A program made the translations under genes and the position numbers. 49,993 bases of DNA from positions 1 to 49,993 of the forward strand of contig JACPCK010000054.1 in NCBI GenBank assembly GCA_016179845.1, given 5' to 3'. This document shows positions 23,804-32,275 of the stretch, piece after piece (the first letter of the stretch is position 1; each line of letters opens with the position of its first letter). Source of the DNA: Chloroflexota bacterium. Its GTDB lineage: Bacteria; Chloroflexota; Dehalococcoidia; Lucifugimonadales; JACPCK01. Below the pieces are notes generated by a model. The model saw only the letters and a program-made list of their open reading frames with translations. It was not told where the DNA came from and made no database searches.

Positions 23804-24748
23804 CTACCTCGCACCCTGCCTCATAGCCTGGAGCTTGCGGAAAAGCTCCCGCTCCTGCTCCGTCAGGCTCGCAGGAAGCCTCACCTCCACGGCAACCAGC
23901 ATGTCCCCCCTTTGCGACGGGCGCTGCTGGGCCGGCATCCCCTGGCCCGAGAGACGAAAGACCCTGCCGTTCTGGGTGCCGGCCGGGACCTTCAAGAAGA
24001 GCTTCCCGTTGAGGGTAGGCACCTCTACCTCTCCGCCCAAAACCGCCGTGTACAGGTCCACGGTCACCGTGGTGTGGAGGTCGTCGCCCTGAAGCCGGAA
24101 CCGAAGGTGAGGCAGCACGCGGACGACAAAGACCAGCCTCTCAGGGCCAACGGGATAGGTCAGTCTGGACCCGTCGGCGACACCCGGTGGTATCCTCACC
24201 TCGATGCGATGGGGCCTCAATGCCGAGCCCTGGCCCAGGCAGGAGGGGCAAATAGTACCGTAGGAGCTGCCTGTGCCCTGGCATGTGCCGCAGGTCTCCA
24301 GGGCCCCCACCTCAACGCTGCGCACCGCCCCCTTGTAGGCCTCCTGCAGAGAGACCTCCAGCAACTGCTCCCGCAGCCGGACCCGTCTGGTGCGAGAGGT
24401 GGCGTGCCCTCCCGGCCGGCCAAACATCTCCCCCAGCAGGTCCCCAAGGCCGGTGTCAGAGAGGTCAACCACCTGATCCGGAGGCCTGCCAAAGGGCTCA
24501 CCGCGCCCGCCAGCGGCGAACTGGTCTGCTACTCGCCAGCTCTCCCCAAACTGGTCGTACCTCTTCCTCTTCTCCGGGTCCGAGAGGACCTCATAGGCCT
24601 CGTTGACCTTTTTGAACCTCTCCTCCGCCCCCTTGTCCCCGGGGTTCACATCCGGGTGATGCTTCCGCGCCAGGCGACGGTAGGCCGCCCGGATCTCCTT
24701 GACCGTGGCGCTGTGCGGGACCCCCAGGATGTCGTAGTAGTCTACCAT
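23804..24748 (-). CDS. dnaJ: DnaJ-class co-chaperone with reduced zinc finger
   Basis: A 314-aa J-domain protein. J domain 1-70 has HPD in [13 protein letters not shown]-like linker carries FGRPPDQVV. Only two CxxCxGxG repeats (CGTCQGTG and CPSCLGQG, near 150-175) follow, instead of DnaJ's four, and then the C-terminal substrate-binding barrels. It is intermediate between DnaJ and CbpA and shorter than typical DnaJ (about 375). It stimulates DnaK, which is not in this window. It heads the dnaJ-hspR-clpC operon. No ribosome site precedes the ATG, which lies seven bases after the -10 element: a leaderless message is likely. Confidence 0.9.
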   Translation of the reverse strand: MVDYYDILGVPHSATVKEIRAAYRRLARKHHPDVNPGDKGAEERFKKVNEAYEVLSDPEKRKRYDQFGESWRVADQFAAGGRGEPFGRPPDQVVDLSDTGLGDLLGEMFGRPGGHATSRTRRVRLREQLLEVSLQEAYKGAVRSVEVGALETCGTCQGTGSSYGTICPSCLGQGSALRPHRIEVRIPPGVADGSRLTYPVGPERLVFVVRVLPHLRFRLQGDDLHTTVTVDLYTAVLGGEVEVPTLNGKLFLKVPAGTQNGRVFRLSGQGMPAQQRPSQRGDMLVAVEVRLPASLTEQERELFRKLQAMRQGAR

Positions 24749-24754
24749 GACACC

Positions 24755-24783
24755 ATTGTATGAGCTTATGCGTTACGTGTAAA
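24755..24783 (-). promoter_or_regulatory. Promoter of dnaJ-hspR-clpC, leaderless type
   Basis: TTTACA (24783-24778) and TACAAT (24760-24755) are 17 bases apart on the minus strand. The predicted +1 coincides with the A of the dnaJ ATG at 24748. Confidence 0.65.
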
Positions 24784-24912
24784 GTTAATTGACAGAGCGT
24801 GTTAGAATCTCCACGAGAGCGGGTGCTCTCCGTCGCCCTCCCCCAGGCCGAAGCCACCAGGCCCTCTTCAGCTTGACACTCCCCTATCCCTCTGCTAACA
24901 TTCCGATAGCCA

Positions 24913-24942
24913 GGGGGCACACCGGGAAGCCCGTGTGCCCCC
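24913..24942 (+). terminator. Strong GC hairpin upstream of the threonine synthase gene
   Basis: GGGGGCACAC and GTGTGCCCCC flank a GGG-AAG-CCC tip with one bulged C, followed by CCTTT. The very stable stem sits 43 bases before the gene start. It could be a terminator, an attenuator or a transcript-stabilising leader; the short T-run makes plain termination doubtful. Confidence 0.4.
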
Positions 24943-24984
24943 CTTTGGCTTGAGGGGTTTCCAATACCTGCCGCGGAGCACTCT

Positions 24985-26208
24985 TTGGCTTACGTCAAGG
25001 CCCTACGATGCAAGCAATGCGGCCGGGAGTACCCGGCGGAGCCTATAAACGTCTGCGAGTTCTGTTTCGGGCCCCTGGAGGTCGCCTACGACTACGACGG
25101 CATCGCCAGGGCTATCAGCCGGGCCAAGATAGCCCGCGGCCCCCTCAGCATGTGGCGCTACGCCGCCCTCCTGCCCGTAGACGCCGACAACGCTGTAGAC
25201 CTGAACGCGGGCTTCACTCCTCTCCTCAAGGCCAAGAACCTGGGGCGACTCCTGGGCCTATCTGAACTCTACGTCAAGAATGACGCTGTCAACCCCTCCT
25301 ACTCGTTCAAGGACCGGGTGGTCACCGTGGCCATGACCAAGGCCCTGGAGTTCGGCTTCGACACCGTGGCCTGCGCCTCCACCGGCAACCTGGCGGGGAG
25401 CGTCGCCGCCCATGCTGCCAGGGCGGGTCTCAAGGCCTTCATCTTCATCCCCGCAGACCTGGAGCATGGAAAACAGGTGGGAGCTGCTGTCTACGGCCCG
25501 ACCCTCGTCGCTGTCAAAGGCAGCTACGACGAGGTAAACCGGCTCTGCAGCGAGCTTTCCGACAACTACCCCTGGGCCTTCGTCAACATCAACATGCGCC
25601 CCTACTACGCCGAGGGGAGCAAGACCCTGGGCTATGAGGTGGCTGAGCAGTTGGGGTGGAGGGCCCCCCAGCACTGCGTCGTGCCCGTGGCCTCCGGCTC
25701 CCTTCTCACCAAGATATGGAAGGGCCTCAACGAGTTCGCCGCCCTGGGCCTCATCGGCAGCGTGGACACCAAGATGTATGTTACCCAGGCAGCAGGCTGC
25801 GCTCCCATCGTGGACGGGTGGAACTCGGGGAAAATGCTCATCCGCCCCGTAAAACCCAATACCATCGCCAAGTCCCTGGCAATAGGGAACCCCGCCGACG
25901 GCTACTACGCCCTCACCACCCTCAGGGACTCCGGAGGCTCCGCCGTGGCCGTCCCCGAGGAGGAGGTCGTAGACGGCATAAGGCTACTGGCAGAGACGGA
26001 AGGCATCTTCACCGAGAGCGCTGGCGGTGTCGTCATCTCCGGCCTCAAGCGCCTGGTCCAGTCAGGCCTCATCAAGTCCGACGAGGTGACCGTTGCTTAC
26101 ATCACCGGCAACGGCCTCAAGACCCAGGAGACCGTAGAAGACCTGGTAAGACCCCTGATCATAGAGCCCACCCTTACGTCCTTTCAGGAAGCCCTCAAAG
26201 GGCGTTGA
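24985..26208 (+). CDS. thrC: Threonine synthase-like PLP enzyme
   Basis: A 407-aa fold-type II PLP enzyme. An N-terminal zinc ribbon (CKQCGREYP ... CEFCFG) is followed by the PLP lysine motif NPSYSFKDRVV near residue 108 and STGNLAGSVAAHAA, then ITGNGLKTQE near the end. Threonine synthase makes threonine from phosphohomoserine. The start is TTG 24985 with CGGAG upstream; no better ATG exists. It is followed by NIL and ubiquitin-like sulfur-carrier genes, which raises the alternative that the enzyme uses a thiocarboxylate donor, as CysM does with CysO. Confidence 0.88.
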   Translation: MAYVKALRCKQCGREYPAEPINVCEFCFGPLEVAYDYDGIARAISRAKIARGPLSMWRYAALLPVDADNAVDLNAGFTPLLKAKNLGRLLGLSELYVKNDAVNPSYSFKDRVVTVAMTKALEFGFDTVACASTGNLAGSVAAHAARAGLKAFIFIPADLEHGKQVGAAVYGPTLVAVKGSYDEVNRLCSELSDNYPWAFVNINMRPYYAEGSKTLGYEVAEQLGWRAPQHCVVPVASGSLLTKIWKGLNEFAALGLIGSVDTKMYVTQAAGCAPIVDGWNSGKMLIRPVKPNTIAKSLAIGNPADGYYALTTLRDSGGSAVAVPEEEVVDGIRLLAETEGIFTESAGGVVISGLKRLVQSGLIKSDEVTVAYITGNGLKTQETVEDLVRPLIIEPTLTSFQEALKGR

Positions 26209-26224
26209 CAGCGAGGCATCTGCC

Positions 26225-26485
26225 ATGACGAAAGAGAAGAGCGCCACCAAGCGGCGAGTCAAGTTCACTTTCCAGCCCCAGCTCATCAAGGAGCCCGTCA
26301 TCTGGCAACTGGGTCACCAGTTCAAGCTGGTGACCAATATCCGCCGCGCCGAGGTGCGGGAAAACGTCGGCTGGGTGATCCTGGAGTTGGAGGGCCAAGA
26401 GGATGAGATAGACCGGGGCATCGAGTGGGTGCTCTCCAAGGGAGTGCGGGTGGACCCGGTCAGCGGCGATGTCCTTGAGGGGTAG
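26225..26485 (+). CDS. NIL domain protein
   Basis: An 86-aa ferredoxin-fold protein with KFTFQPQLIKEPVIWQLGHQ, the strand-helix start of the NIL domain, and a middle TNIRRAEVRENVGWVILELE. NIL domains sense methionine at the end of MetN and occur alone in sulfur-amino-acid gene clusters, including a homocysteine-forming pathway. It begins 16 bases after thrC, so it is in the same operon. A regulatory or carrier role in sulfur metabolism is inferred. Confidence 0.85.
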   Translation: MTKEKSATKRRVKFTFQPQLIKEPVIWQLGHQFKLVTNIRRAEVRENVGWVILELEGQEDEIDRGIEWVLSKGVRVDPVSGDVLEG

Positions 26486-26557
26486 GGGTTCCCCCAGGGA
26501 GGGTATGCCCCGCAGATTCAGAACACAGATAATGGCACTTCGAGGAGGGGTTGTTCA

Positions 26558-26833
26558 ATGGCTGTAACCGTCAGAATTCCAACACCCCTGCGCCGGGTCA
26601 CCAGCGGCCTGGACAAGGTAGACATAGAATGCACCACCATGTCGGAGTGCATTGCTTCTCTGGACCGCCGGTTCCCCGGCATCAAAGAGAGGCTGTGCGA
26701 TGAGAAGGGTGAGCTGCGGCATTTTGTCAACATCTACCTGAACGGCGAGGACGTCCGCTTCCTCAAGGGCCTGCAAACGGAGACCAAGGCGGGTGATGAG
26801 GTCAGCATCGTCCCCGCCGTCGCCGGCGGGTAG
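26558..26833 (+). CDS. MoaD/ThiS-like ubiquitin-fold sulfur carrier
   Basis: A 91-aa beta-grasp protein ending VSIVPAVAGG. The C-terminal GG is the site that is adenylated and thiocarboxylated in MoaD, ThiS and CysO. VRIPTPLRRVTSG starts the fold and FVNIYLNGEDVRF is the central strand pair. GAGGAGGGG precedes ATG 26558. As third gene after thrC and NIL it probably supplies sulfur to amino-acid synthesis rather than to molybdopterin, as no moaE is near. The partner E1-like enzyme is not in the window. Confidence 0.9.
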   Translation: MAVTVRIPTPLRRVTSGLDKVDIECTTMSECIASLDRRFPGIKERLCDEKGELRHFVNIYLNGEDVRFLKGLQTETKAGDEVSIVPAVAGG

Positions 26834-26885
26834 GCCCTCACTCCGTGACCCCCCCAGGTTCAGGCACCCTGGCTGGAGGGACACC

Positions 26886-29111
26886 ATGCTGAGAAAGCTC
26901 CTCTCCACCCAGGCAGTCTCAAGGGCCTGCGCAACGCACCCCAGACGGACCATCGCCGCCTGGCTACTGGCTGTAGCCGTCTCCGGCGTTCTCATCGTGG
27001 CCTTTCTGGGAAAGGCCCTTACGACCCAGGGCCAGTTCCTCAACAACCCTGAGTCGCAACAGGCTGAAACCCTCCTCAAGAGGCACTTCAGGAGCGATAC
27101 CGGCCCCACACAACCCAATGAGACCATCGTCATCAGGTCAGACAGCCGGACGGTGGACGACCCCTCCTACCGGGAGTACGTCACCCGGGTGTACTCCGCC
27201 ATCCTGTCCCTGGGCGACCAGGTCACAGAAGGGGGAATCAGCTACTACCAGACCGGAAACGGCTCCCTGGTCTCCGCGGACAGGCGCACTACCATCATGC
27301 CCTTCATAATCAAGAAGCCTTCGGAGAACATAGGCCCTGTTCAGGACGCCATCAGCAACGTCGGCCCCAGCGAGGGGTTCCAGGTCTATACCGTGGGCGC
27401 AGGCAGCATCGACCGGGAGTTCCTTGACATTGCCGAGAAGGACCTGAGTGCGGAGCTGCGCGTCGGCATTCCCGCTGCCCTGGTGGTGCTGGTCATCGTC
27501 TTCGCCTCCGTCGTCTCCGCCCTGGTGCCGCTGGCCATCGCCTCCGTCTCTGTAGCCATTACCCTCGCTCTCACCGCCGTCATCGGACAGGCCTTCCCCT
27601 TCTCCTTCTACGTGACCAACATGATCACCACCATGGGGCTGGCCGTGGGCATTGACTACTCCCTATTCATCATCTCTCGCTACAGGGAGGAGCGCAGGCA
27701 GGGCCGGGAAAAGCTAGATGCCATCTCGGCGGCAGGAGCCACCGCCAGCCGGGCTGTCCTCTTCAGCGGGCTAACCGTTGTGCTGGCCCTTATCGGCATG
27801 TTTGTAGTACCCGTGAACGTGTTCCGCAGCCTCGGCGCCGGCGCCATAATGGTGGCCCTCATCTCCATACTGGCCTCCCTGACCCTCCTGCCGGCTGTCC
27901 TCGGCCTTCTGGGGGACAGGGTGAACGCCTTGCCGCTGCCCGGGCTGTCCAGGAGCGGGCCTCAGGCCGGAGGATTCTGGGACCGGGCTACGCGGATCGT
28001 GATGCGCTACCCCGTCATCAGCCTGGTGGCCGCTGCGGGCCTGCTGATTGCCGCCGCCGTCCCTACCTTCCAGCTGGAGATGGGATCTGCCGGCATAACC
28101 ACCCTTCCGGAACATCTCCAGTCACGGCAGGGCTTCCAGATACTGCAAGACGAGTTCAACTACGGGACCATATCCCGGGTGGATGTCGTTATCCAGGGAG
28201 ACACCGCGTCACCGGCCGTACAGAACGCTTTGGAGCGCCTCAAGGGCCTCCTTGCATCCGACTCCAGCTTCTTCGTCCAACAGTCCACCCTTCGCCCCAG
28301 CCCCGAGGGCGACCTGGCCCTGCTGACAGTGCCCCTGGACGGAGACCCTAACAGCCGGCCGTCCGAGGACGCCGTGAGGAGGCTCCGCAGTGGGTACATC
28401 CCCCAGGCCTTCGCCGGTGTCCCGGCCAGGGCCCTGGTGACCGGCACCGTTGCTCCCAACATCGACTTCTTCGACATAGTTGCCGCCTACACCCCCGTAG
28501 TCTTTGCTCTGGTGCTAACTCTCAGCTTCATTCTCCTCACTGTAGTATTCCGCTCCCTGGTTGTGCCGTTGAAGGCCATCCTCATGAACCTGCTCTCCGT
28601 TGGGGCTGCCTACGGACTCATGGTCCTGGTCTTCCAGCACGGCGTCGGTGCGGGACTCCTCGGCTTCCGCCAGGTAGACTACATCGAGACGTGGATACCC
28701 CTGTTTCTCTTCTCTATCCTCTTCGGCCTCTCCATGGACTACCATGTTTTCCTGCTCAGCCGCATCCGGGAACGCTTTGATCAGAGCCACAACAACGATG
28801 AGGCGGTGGCATTCGGATTGAGGACCTCGGCAGGCATCATCACCGGGGCAGCCCTGATCATAGTGGCCGTCTTCGCAGGCTTCGCCAGCGGGGAACTTGT
28901 CATGTTCCAACAGCTAGGCTTCGGCGTCGCCGTGGCCGTCCTCCTGGACGCCACCGTCGTCAGGTCTGTACTTGTCCCCGCCACCATGAAGCTGCTGGGC
29001 AATCTTAACTGGTACCTGCCACGAATGCTGCAATGGCTGCCCGAGGTGCGAGTAGACAGGGCAGAGGGCCTTGCCTCCGCCGTCCCTGCCAAGGAAACGG
29101 AGGCCCGCTAG
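26886..29111 (+). CDS. MMPL/RND-family transporter
   Basis: A 741-aa membrane protein with 12 helices in two halves, each preceded by a large outer loop. The typical RND features are MGLAVGIDYSLFIISRYREE (helix 4-5, with the proton-relay aspartate-tyrosine pair) and its counterpart ILFGLSMDYHVFLLSRIRE in the second half. MMPL proteins export lipids or other hydrophobic compounds. I start at ATG 26886 after GGAGGG; the frame opens earlier but overlaps the sulfur-carrier gene. The cargo is unknown. Confidence 0.92.
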   Translation: MLRKLLSTQAVSRACATHPRRTIAAWLLAVAVSGVLIVAFLGKALTTQGQFLNNPESQQAETLLKRHFRSDTGPTQPNETIVIRSDSRTVDDPSYREYVTRVYSAILSLGDQVTEGGISYYQTGNGSLVSADRRTTIMPFIIKKPSENIGPVQDAISNVGPSEGFQVYTVGAGSIDREFLDIAEKDLSAELRVGIPAALVVLVIVFASVVSALVPLAIASVSVAITLALTAVIGQAFPFSFYVTNMITTMGLAVGIDYSLFIISRYREERRQGREKLDAISAAGATASRAVLFSGLTVVLALIGMFVVPVNVFRSLGAGAIMVALISILASLTLLPAVLGLLGDRVNALPLPGLSRSGPQAGGFWDRATRIVMRYPVISLVAAAGLLIAAAVPTFQLEMGSAGITTLPEHLQSRQGFQILQDEFNYGTISRVDVVIQGDTASPAVQNALERLKGLLASDSSFFVQQSTLRPSPEGDLALLTVPLDGDPNSRPSEDAVRRLRSGYIPQAFAGVPARALVTGTVAPNIDFFDIVAAYTPVVFALVLTLSFILLTVVFRSLVVPLKAILMNLLSVGAAYGLMVLVFQHGVGAGLLGFRQVDYIETWIPLFLFSILFGLSMDYHVFLLSRIRERFDQSHNNDEAVAFGLRTSAGIITGAALIIVAVFAGFASGELVMFQQLGFGVAVAVLLDATVVRSVLVPATMKLLGNLNWYLPRMLQWLPEVRVDRAEGLASAVPAKETEAR

Positions 29112-29126
29112 TCGCTCACCCGTGCC

Positions 29127-30228
29127 CTACGCCCCTTCCTCTTTGTCCCGATCAGGGCTGTGCTCCTGTCTCCGCTTCCTCTGGGCCAGTCGCGTCTCTT
29201 CCTCTACCGGCACGTACATCTGGTGGAACCGGGCCCGAAGCTCTTCAAAGGAGCCGTTGAGGACGGCTCTCCGCATTTCCTCCATTAGACGCTGGTAGAA
29301 GCTCAGGTTGTGGATCGTGGCTAGCCGGTACGCCAGCAGCTCCCTGGCACGGAAGAGATGGTGAATGTAGGCCGCTGAGAAGTGCTGGCAGGTGTAGCAG
29401 TCGCAGCCCTCCTCTACGGGCCCAGCTCTATCACGGAAGACCGCCGCCGTCACATCTATGCGTCCTCGCCGTGTATACAGGCCTCCGTTGCGGGCCACAC
29501 GCGTGGGCAGAGCGCAGTCGAAGAGGTCCAGCCCCCTGGCGACGCACTCCACCAGGTCCTCCGGGGAGCCGACCCCCATGAGGTACCTGAGCTTGCCTTC
29601 GGGAATCAGGTTAGCGGTGAACCCCGCCAGGCGGTACATGACGTCCTTGGGCTCACCCACGCTGAGGCCTCCGATGGCGTAGCCGAAGAAGCCCATTGGC
29701 ACCAGGAACTCCGCCGATTGTCGACGCAAGCCCTCCGAGTGTCCCCCCTGAATGATGGCAAACAGGGCCTGGTCCGCCCTTGAGTGGGTCTCCTGGCACC
29801 GCCGGGCCCAGCGATGGGTTCGCTCCATGGCCGCGCGGGTCGTCGGCTCGTCGGCGCCGTACGGTATACACTCGTCAAGGCAGGTTATCAGGTCCGCTCC
29901 CAGGGCCGTCTGGCACTCTATTGCCTTCTCCGGTGTGAAGAAGTGCTCGGACCCGTCGATATGAGAGCGGAAGAGAAGGCCCTCCTCCTTCACCTTCCTG
30001 AGCCCCCCCATGGAGAAGGCCTGGAACCCACCCGAATCGGTGAAGAGGGGCCTGTCCCACCCCATGAATCTGTGCAGGCCGCCCATCTGGGCGATAGCCT
30101 CTATGCCAGGCCTGAGGTACAGGTGGTAGGCGTTGGCAATGACCACCCGAACGCCCAGGCCGCAGGGCTCCCGCCCTTGCCTCCCCGCAGGTTGCCTCGA
30201 CCTGGAACCGAAAGCCGCTCCCTTTCAC
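29127..30228 (-). pseudogene. tgt: tRNA-guanine transglycosylase, N-terminal deletion with frameshift
   Basis: The main frame (29127-30146) has NAYHLYLRPG, FTDSGGFQ, the nucleophile region LFDCALPTR and the zinc site CDCYTC...H, so catalytic parts are intact. The first strands are in another frame: from GTG 30228 comes FRFQVEATCGEARAGAL, then about 30 residues normally containing 'TP-FMPVGT-TVK' are absent and the frame switches at about 30170-30155 to LGVRVVIAN. As written, the enzyme that inserts queuosine precursors into tRNA would lack its N-terminal strands. Either a real deletion or an assembly fault. The GTG at 30146 is probably not a true start. Confidence 0.75.
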
Positions 30229-30309
30229 CTTCTCTCCGCTCTAGCCTGCTGAGTCAGAGGAGCGGGTCAGCAGAACAGGCAACAGCACCACAGTGGCGAG
30301 AACAAAGAT

Positions 30310-31983
30310 TCAACCTGACACCTGTCCCTGGCCTCTCGTGAGTTGCTGTGCCACCTCTTCTACCAGCTCACGGGGCACATCGCTACGTATCACGGCCTTC
30401 CCGATTCCCTCCAGCAGCACCCAGCGAAGGGTCCCGTCCTGAACCTTTTTGTCCCACTCCATCACCTGGAGGAGACGCTCCACCCGTTCACCAGGACATC
30501 GGGTCGGCAGGCCCAGGCTCCTCAAGAGGTTCTCCTGCCGCTCAGCGTCAGCCTGCGAGAGCAGTCCCATCTTCTGGCTTATCAGCGCCGCTCCCGTCAT
30601 GCCGATGGCCACGGCTTCCCCATGCAGGTACTTCCTGTACCCACCCACGGTCTCCAGGGCATGGCCGATGGTATGGCCGTAGTTGAGGAGGGTTCGGTAG
30701 CCGGTCGTCTCCCTCTCGTCCTGAGAGACCACCCCGGCCTTGATGGCCGCCGAGCGGCGCACTATTCGGGCTGTCAGAGCGGGCTCCAGAGAGAGCAGGC
30801 CCTCTACATTGGCCTCGCAGGTCTGGAACAGCTCCCCGTCGAGGATCAGGCCATGCTTGACGGCCTCAGCCCACCCTGAGATAAGCTCCCGCCTTGGCAG
30901 GGTCTCCAGGGCCTCCAGGTCCGCCAGTACCATGCGCGGCTGGTAGAAGGTCCCCACTAGGTTCTTCCCCTGAGGAAAGTCTACCGCCGTCTTCCCGCCT
31001 ATCGAGGCGTCCACCATGGCCGCCAGAGAGGTGGGCAACTGCACCAGGGGCATCCCCCGCAGGTATGTCGAGGCCACGAAGCCCCCCAGGTCCCCCACCA
31101 CGCCTCCTCCCAGCGCCAGGACAGACTGGCCCCGCTCCGCCTTCATCTCCGCCAGCCACTGGTATATGAGGTGAGCGTTCGCCAGTGTTTTGGAGGCCTC
31201 TCCGGGCTCTATCTGAATGACGTGTATAGCGATACCCTGTGCCTCCAGGGCATACTGGAGGCGCCGCCCCTGCTGCCGGAAGACCTCCTCGTCGGAGACT
31301 ACGTAGACCACGGGAGGCAACCCAAGTTGGCCGAGGCGCTGCCCCAGGCCTTCCAGAAGCCCCCACCCAACGTAGACCGGGTAGCTGCCCAAGGAGGTGT
31401 GCACGAAGGCTGCCAGATCATCGTCTGCCACGTCTTGGGGCAACAGGCTCTCCCGCAGCCTGGCGAAGGCCCGCACCACCTCTCGAGCCGCCTCCTCCAC
31501 CGCCAGATGGTCCGTGTGGACTGTCCAGTGGGCCAGGGCGTAGTAGGGCTGTCTCTGGGCCTTGAGCTGGCGTATCCGCTCCAGGGCCTGTCCTGAGCCT
31601 GTCGAAGGAGACTCCGGCCCCTGCAAAAGGGGCCTGACCTCCGGCCCTGAGCCGTCCCCTTCGCCTGTAGCCAGCCTCTGGCGAATGCACACCACCACAC
31701 CCCGCCTCAGCATCAACTCCCGGTTCCCCTGGTCGGCTATGGCGCCCCCGCCCGTCGCGATCACATGACTGTCCCTGGCGCACGCCTCCGCCAGGACCTC
31801 TCGCTCCAGCCGCCGAAAATGGGGCTCCCCATCCTCGGCGAAGACGCGGTCGATGGGCTTCCCGGTCCGTTGAACGATCTCCTGGTCCGTGTCCACGAAG
31901 GGCCAGGCCAGCGTGTTGGCCACTGCACGGCCTATAGCCGTCTTGCCGGTGCCGGAGAAGCCTGTGAGGATGAGGTTAGGCAT
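30310..31983 (-). CDS. aroKB: Shikimate kinase / 3-dehydroquinate synthase fusion
   Basis: A 557-aa bifunctional enzyme of the shikimate pathway. Residues 1-170 are AroK: Walker A GFSGTGKT at 8-15, FVDTDQEI and ATGGGA. Residues about 190-550 are AroB: GGGVVGDLGGFVAST, PTSLAAMVDASIGGKT, GWAEAVKHG and the zinc ligands E...H in LNYGHTIGHALE and YLHGEAVAIGM. An in-frame SPSTGSGQALE near 125-135 comes from a palindromic repeat insertion in the kinase lid region. AroK-AroB fusions are known in several phyla. Its start overlaps the stop of the 87-aa gene by eight bases. Confidence 0.93.
   Translation of the reverse strand: MPNLILTGFSGTGKTAIGRAVANTLAWPFVDTDQEIVQRTGKPIDRVFAEDGEPHFRRLEREVLAEACARDSHVIATGGGAIADQGNRELMLRRGVVVCIRQRLATGEGDGSGPEVRPLLQGPESPSTGSGQALERIRQLKAQRQPYYALAHWTVHTDHLAVEEAAREVVRAFARLRESLLPQDVADDDLAAFVHTSLGSYPVYVGWGLLEGLGQRLGQLGLPPVVYVVSDEEVFRQQGRRLQYALEAQGIAIHVIQIEPGEASKTLANAHLIYQWLAEMKAERGQSVLALGGGVVGDLGGFVASTYLRGMPLVQLPTSLAAMVDASIGGKTAVDFPQGKNLVGTFYQPRMVLADLEALETLPRRELISGWAEAVKHGLILDGELFQTCEANVEGLLSLEPALTARIVRRSAAIKAGVVSQDERETTGYRTLLNYGHTIGHALETVGGYRKYLHGEAVAIGMTGAALISQKMGLLSQADAERQENLLRSLGLPTRCPGERVERLLQVMEWDKKVQDGTLRWVLLEGIGKAVIRSDVPRELVEEVAQQLTRGQGQVSG
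31587..31613. repeat. Palindromic short repeat inserted in aroKB
   Basis: It contains the core CCTGAGCCTGTCGAAGG and keeps the reading frame, adding about SPSTGSGQ to the kinase domain. Related copies occur at 37185, 37625 and 45481. Confidence 0.7.
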
Positions 31984-32239
31984 CTGAAACTTTTGTGATC
32001 CTCGCCCTCGGCACTTTCCTTGACCTTACTTTGGTCTTTTTCCCGTTAGTTCTTAGGTACTCTATAATCTTGTCCCAAGCCACACCCTTATAGGTTTTAC
32101 TAGCTTTAGATGCACGCCATCGAACACCGGCCGTACCAATCGTAAGTGTGCCAAGATTTTTGCTCTTGTCGTTTACCTCAAACTCCACCGCAAGAGTACC
32201 CTGAATGTATTGCCTTTCTACTCCCAGGCTAACTTTCAT
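31976..32239 (-). CDS. Hypothetical 87-aa protein in the aro operon
   Basis: A basic protein beginning MKVSLGVERQYIQGTLAVEF, with several strands, then WRASKASKTYKGVAWDKI and a lysine/arginine-rich tail. Not recognised. AGGAGGTCTTCA before ATG 32239 supports translation. It overlaps aroKB by eight bases and follows aroC by 36. Its DNA is clearly poorer in G+C than the genes on either side, which suggests recent acquisition. It looks like a small nucleic-acid-binding protein; this is a guess. Confidence 0.6.
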   Translation of the reverse strand: MKVSLGVERQYIQGTLAVEFEVNDKSKNLGTLTIGTAGVRWRASKASKTYKGVAWDKIIEYLRTNGKKTKVRSRKVPRARITKVSDA

Positions 32240-32275
32240 TGAAGACCTCCTGCATTCAAAGTGCCCCGTGTAATA

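Noticed and set aside
24785-24955. HspR-binding HAIR inverted repeat upstream of dnaJ
   Set aside because: Only a single CTTGAG half-site is visible; no second half at the required spacing.
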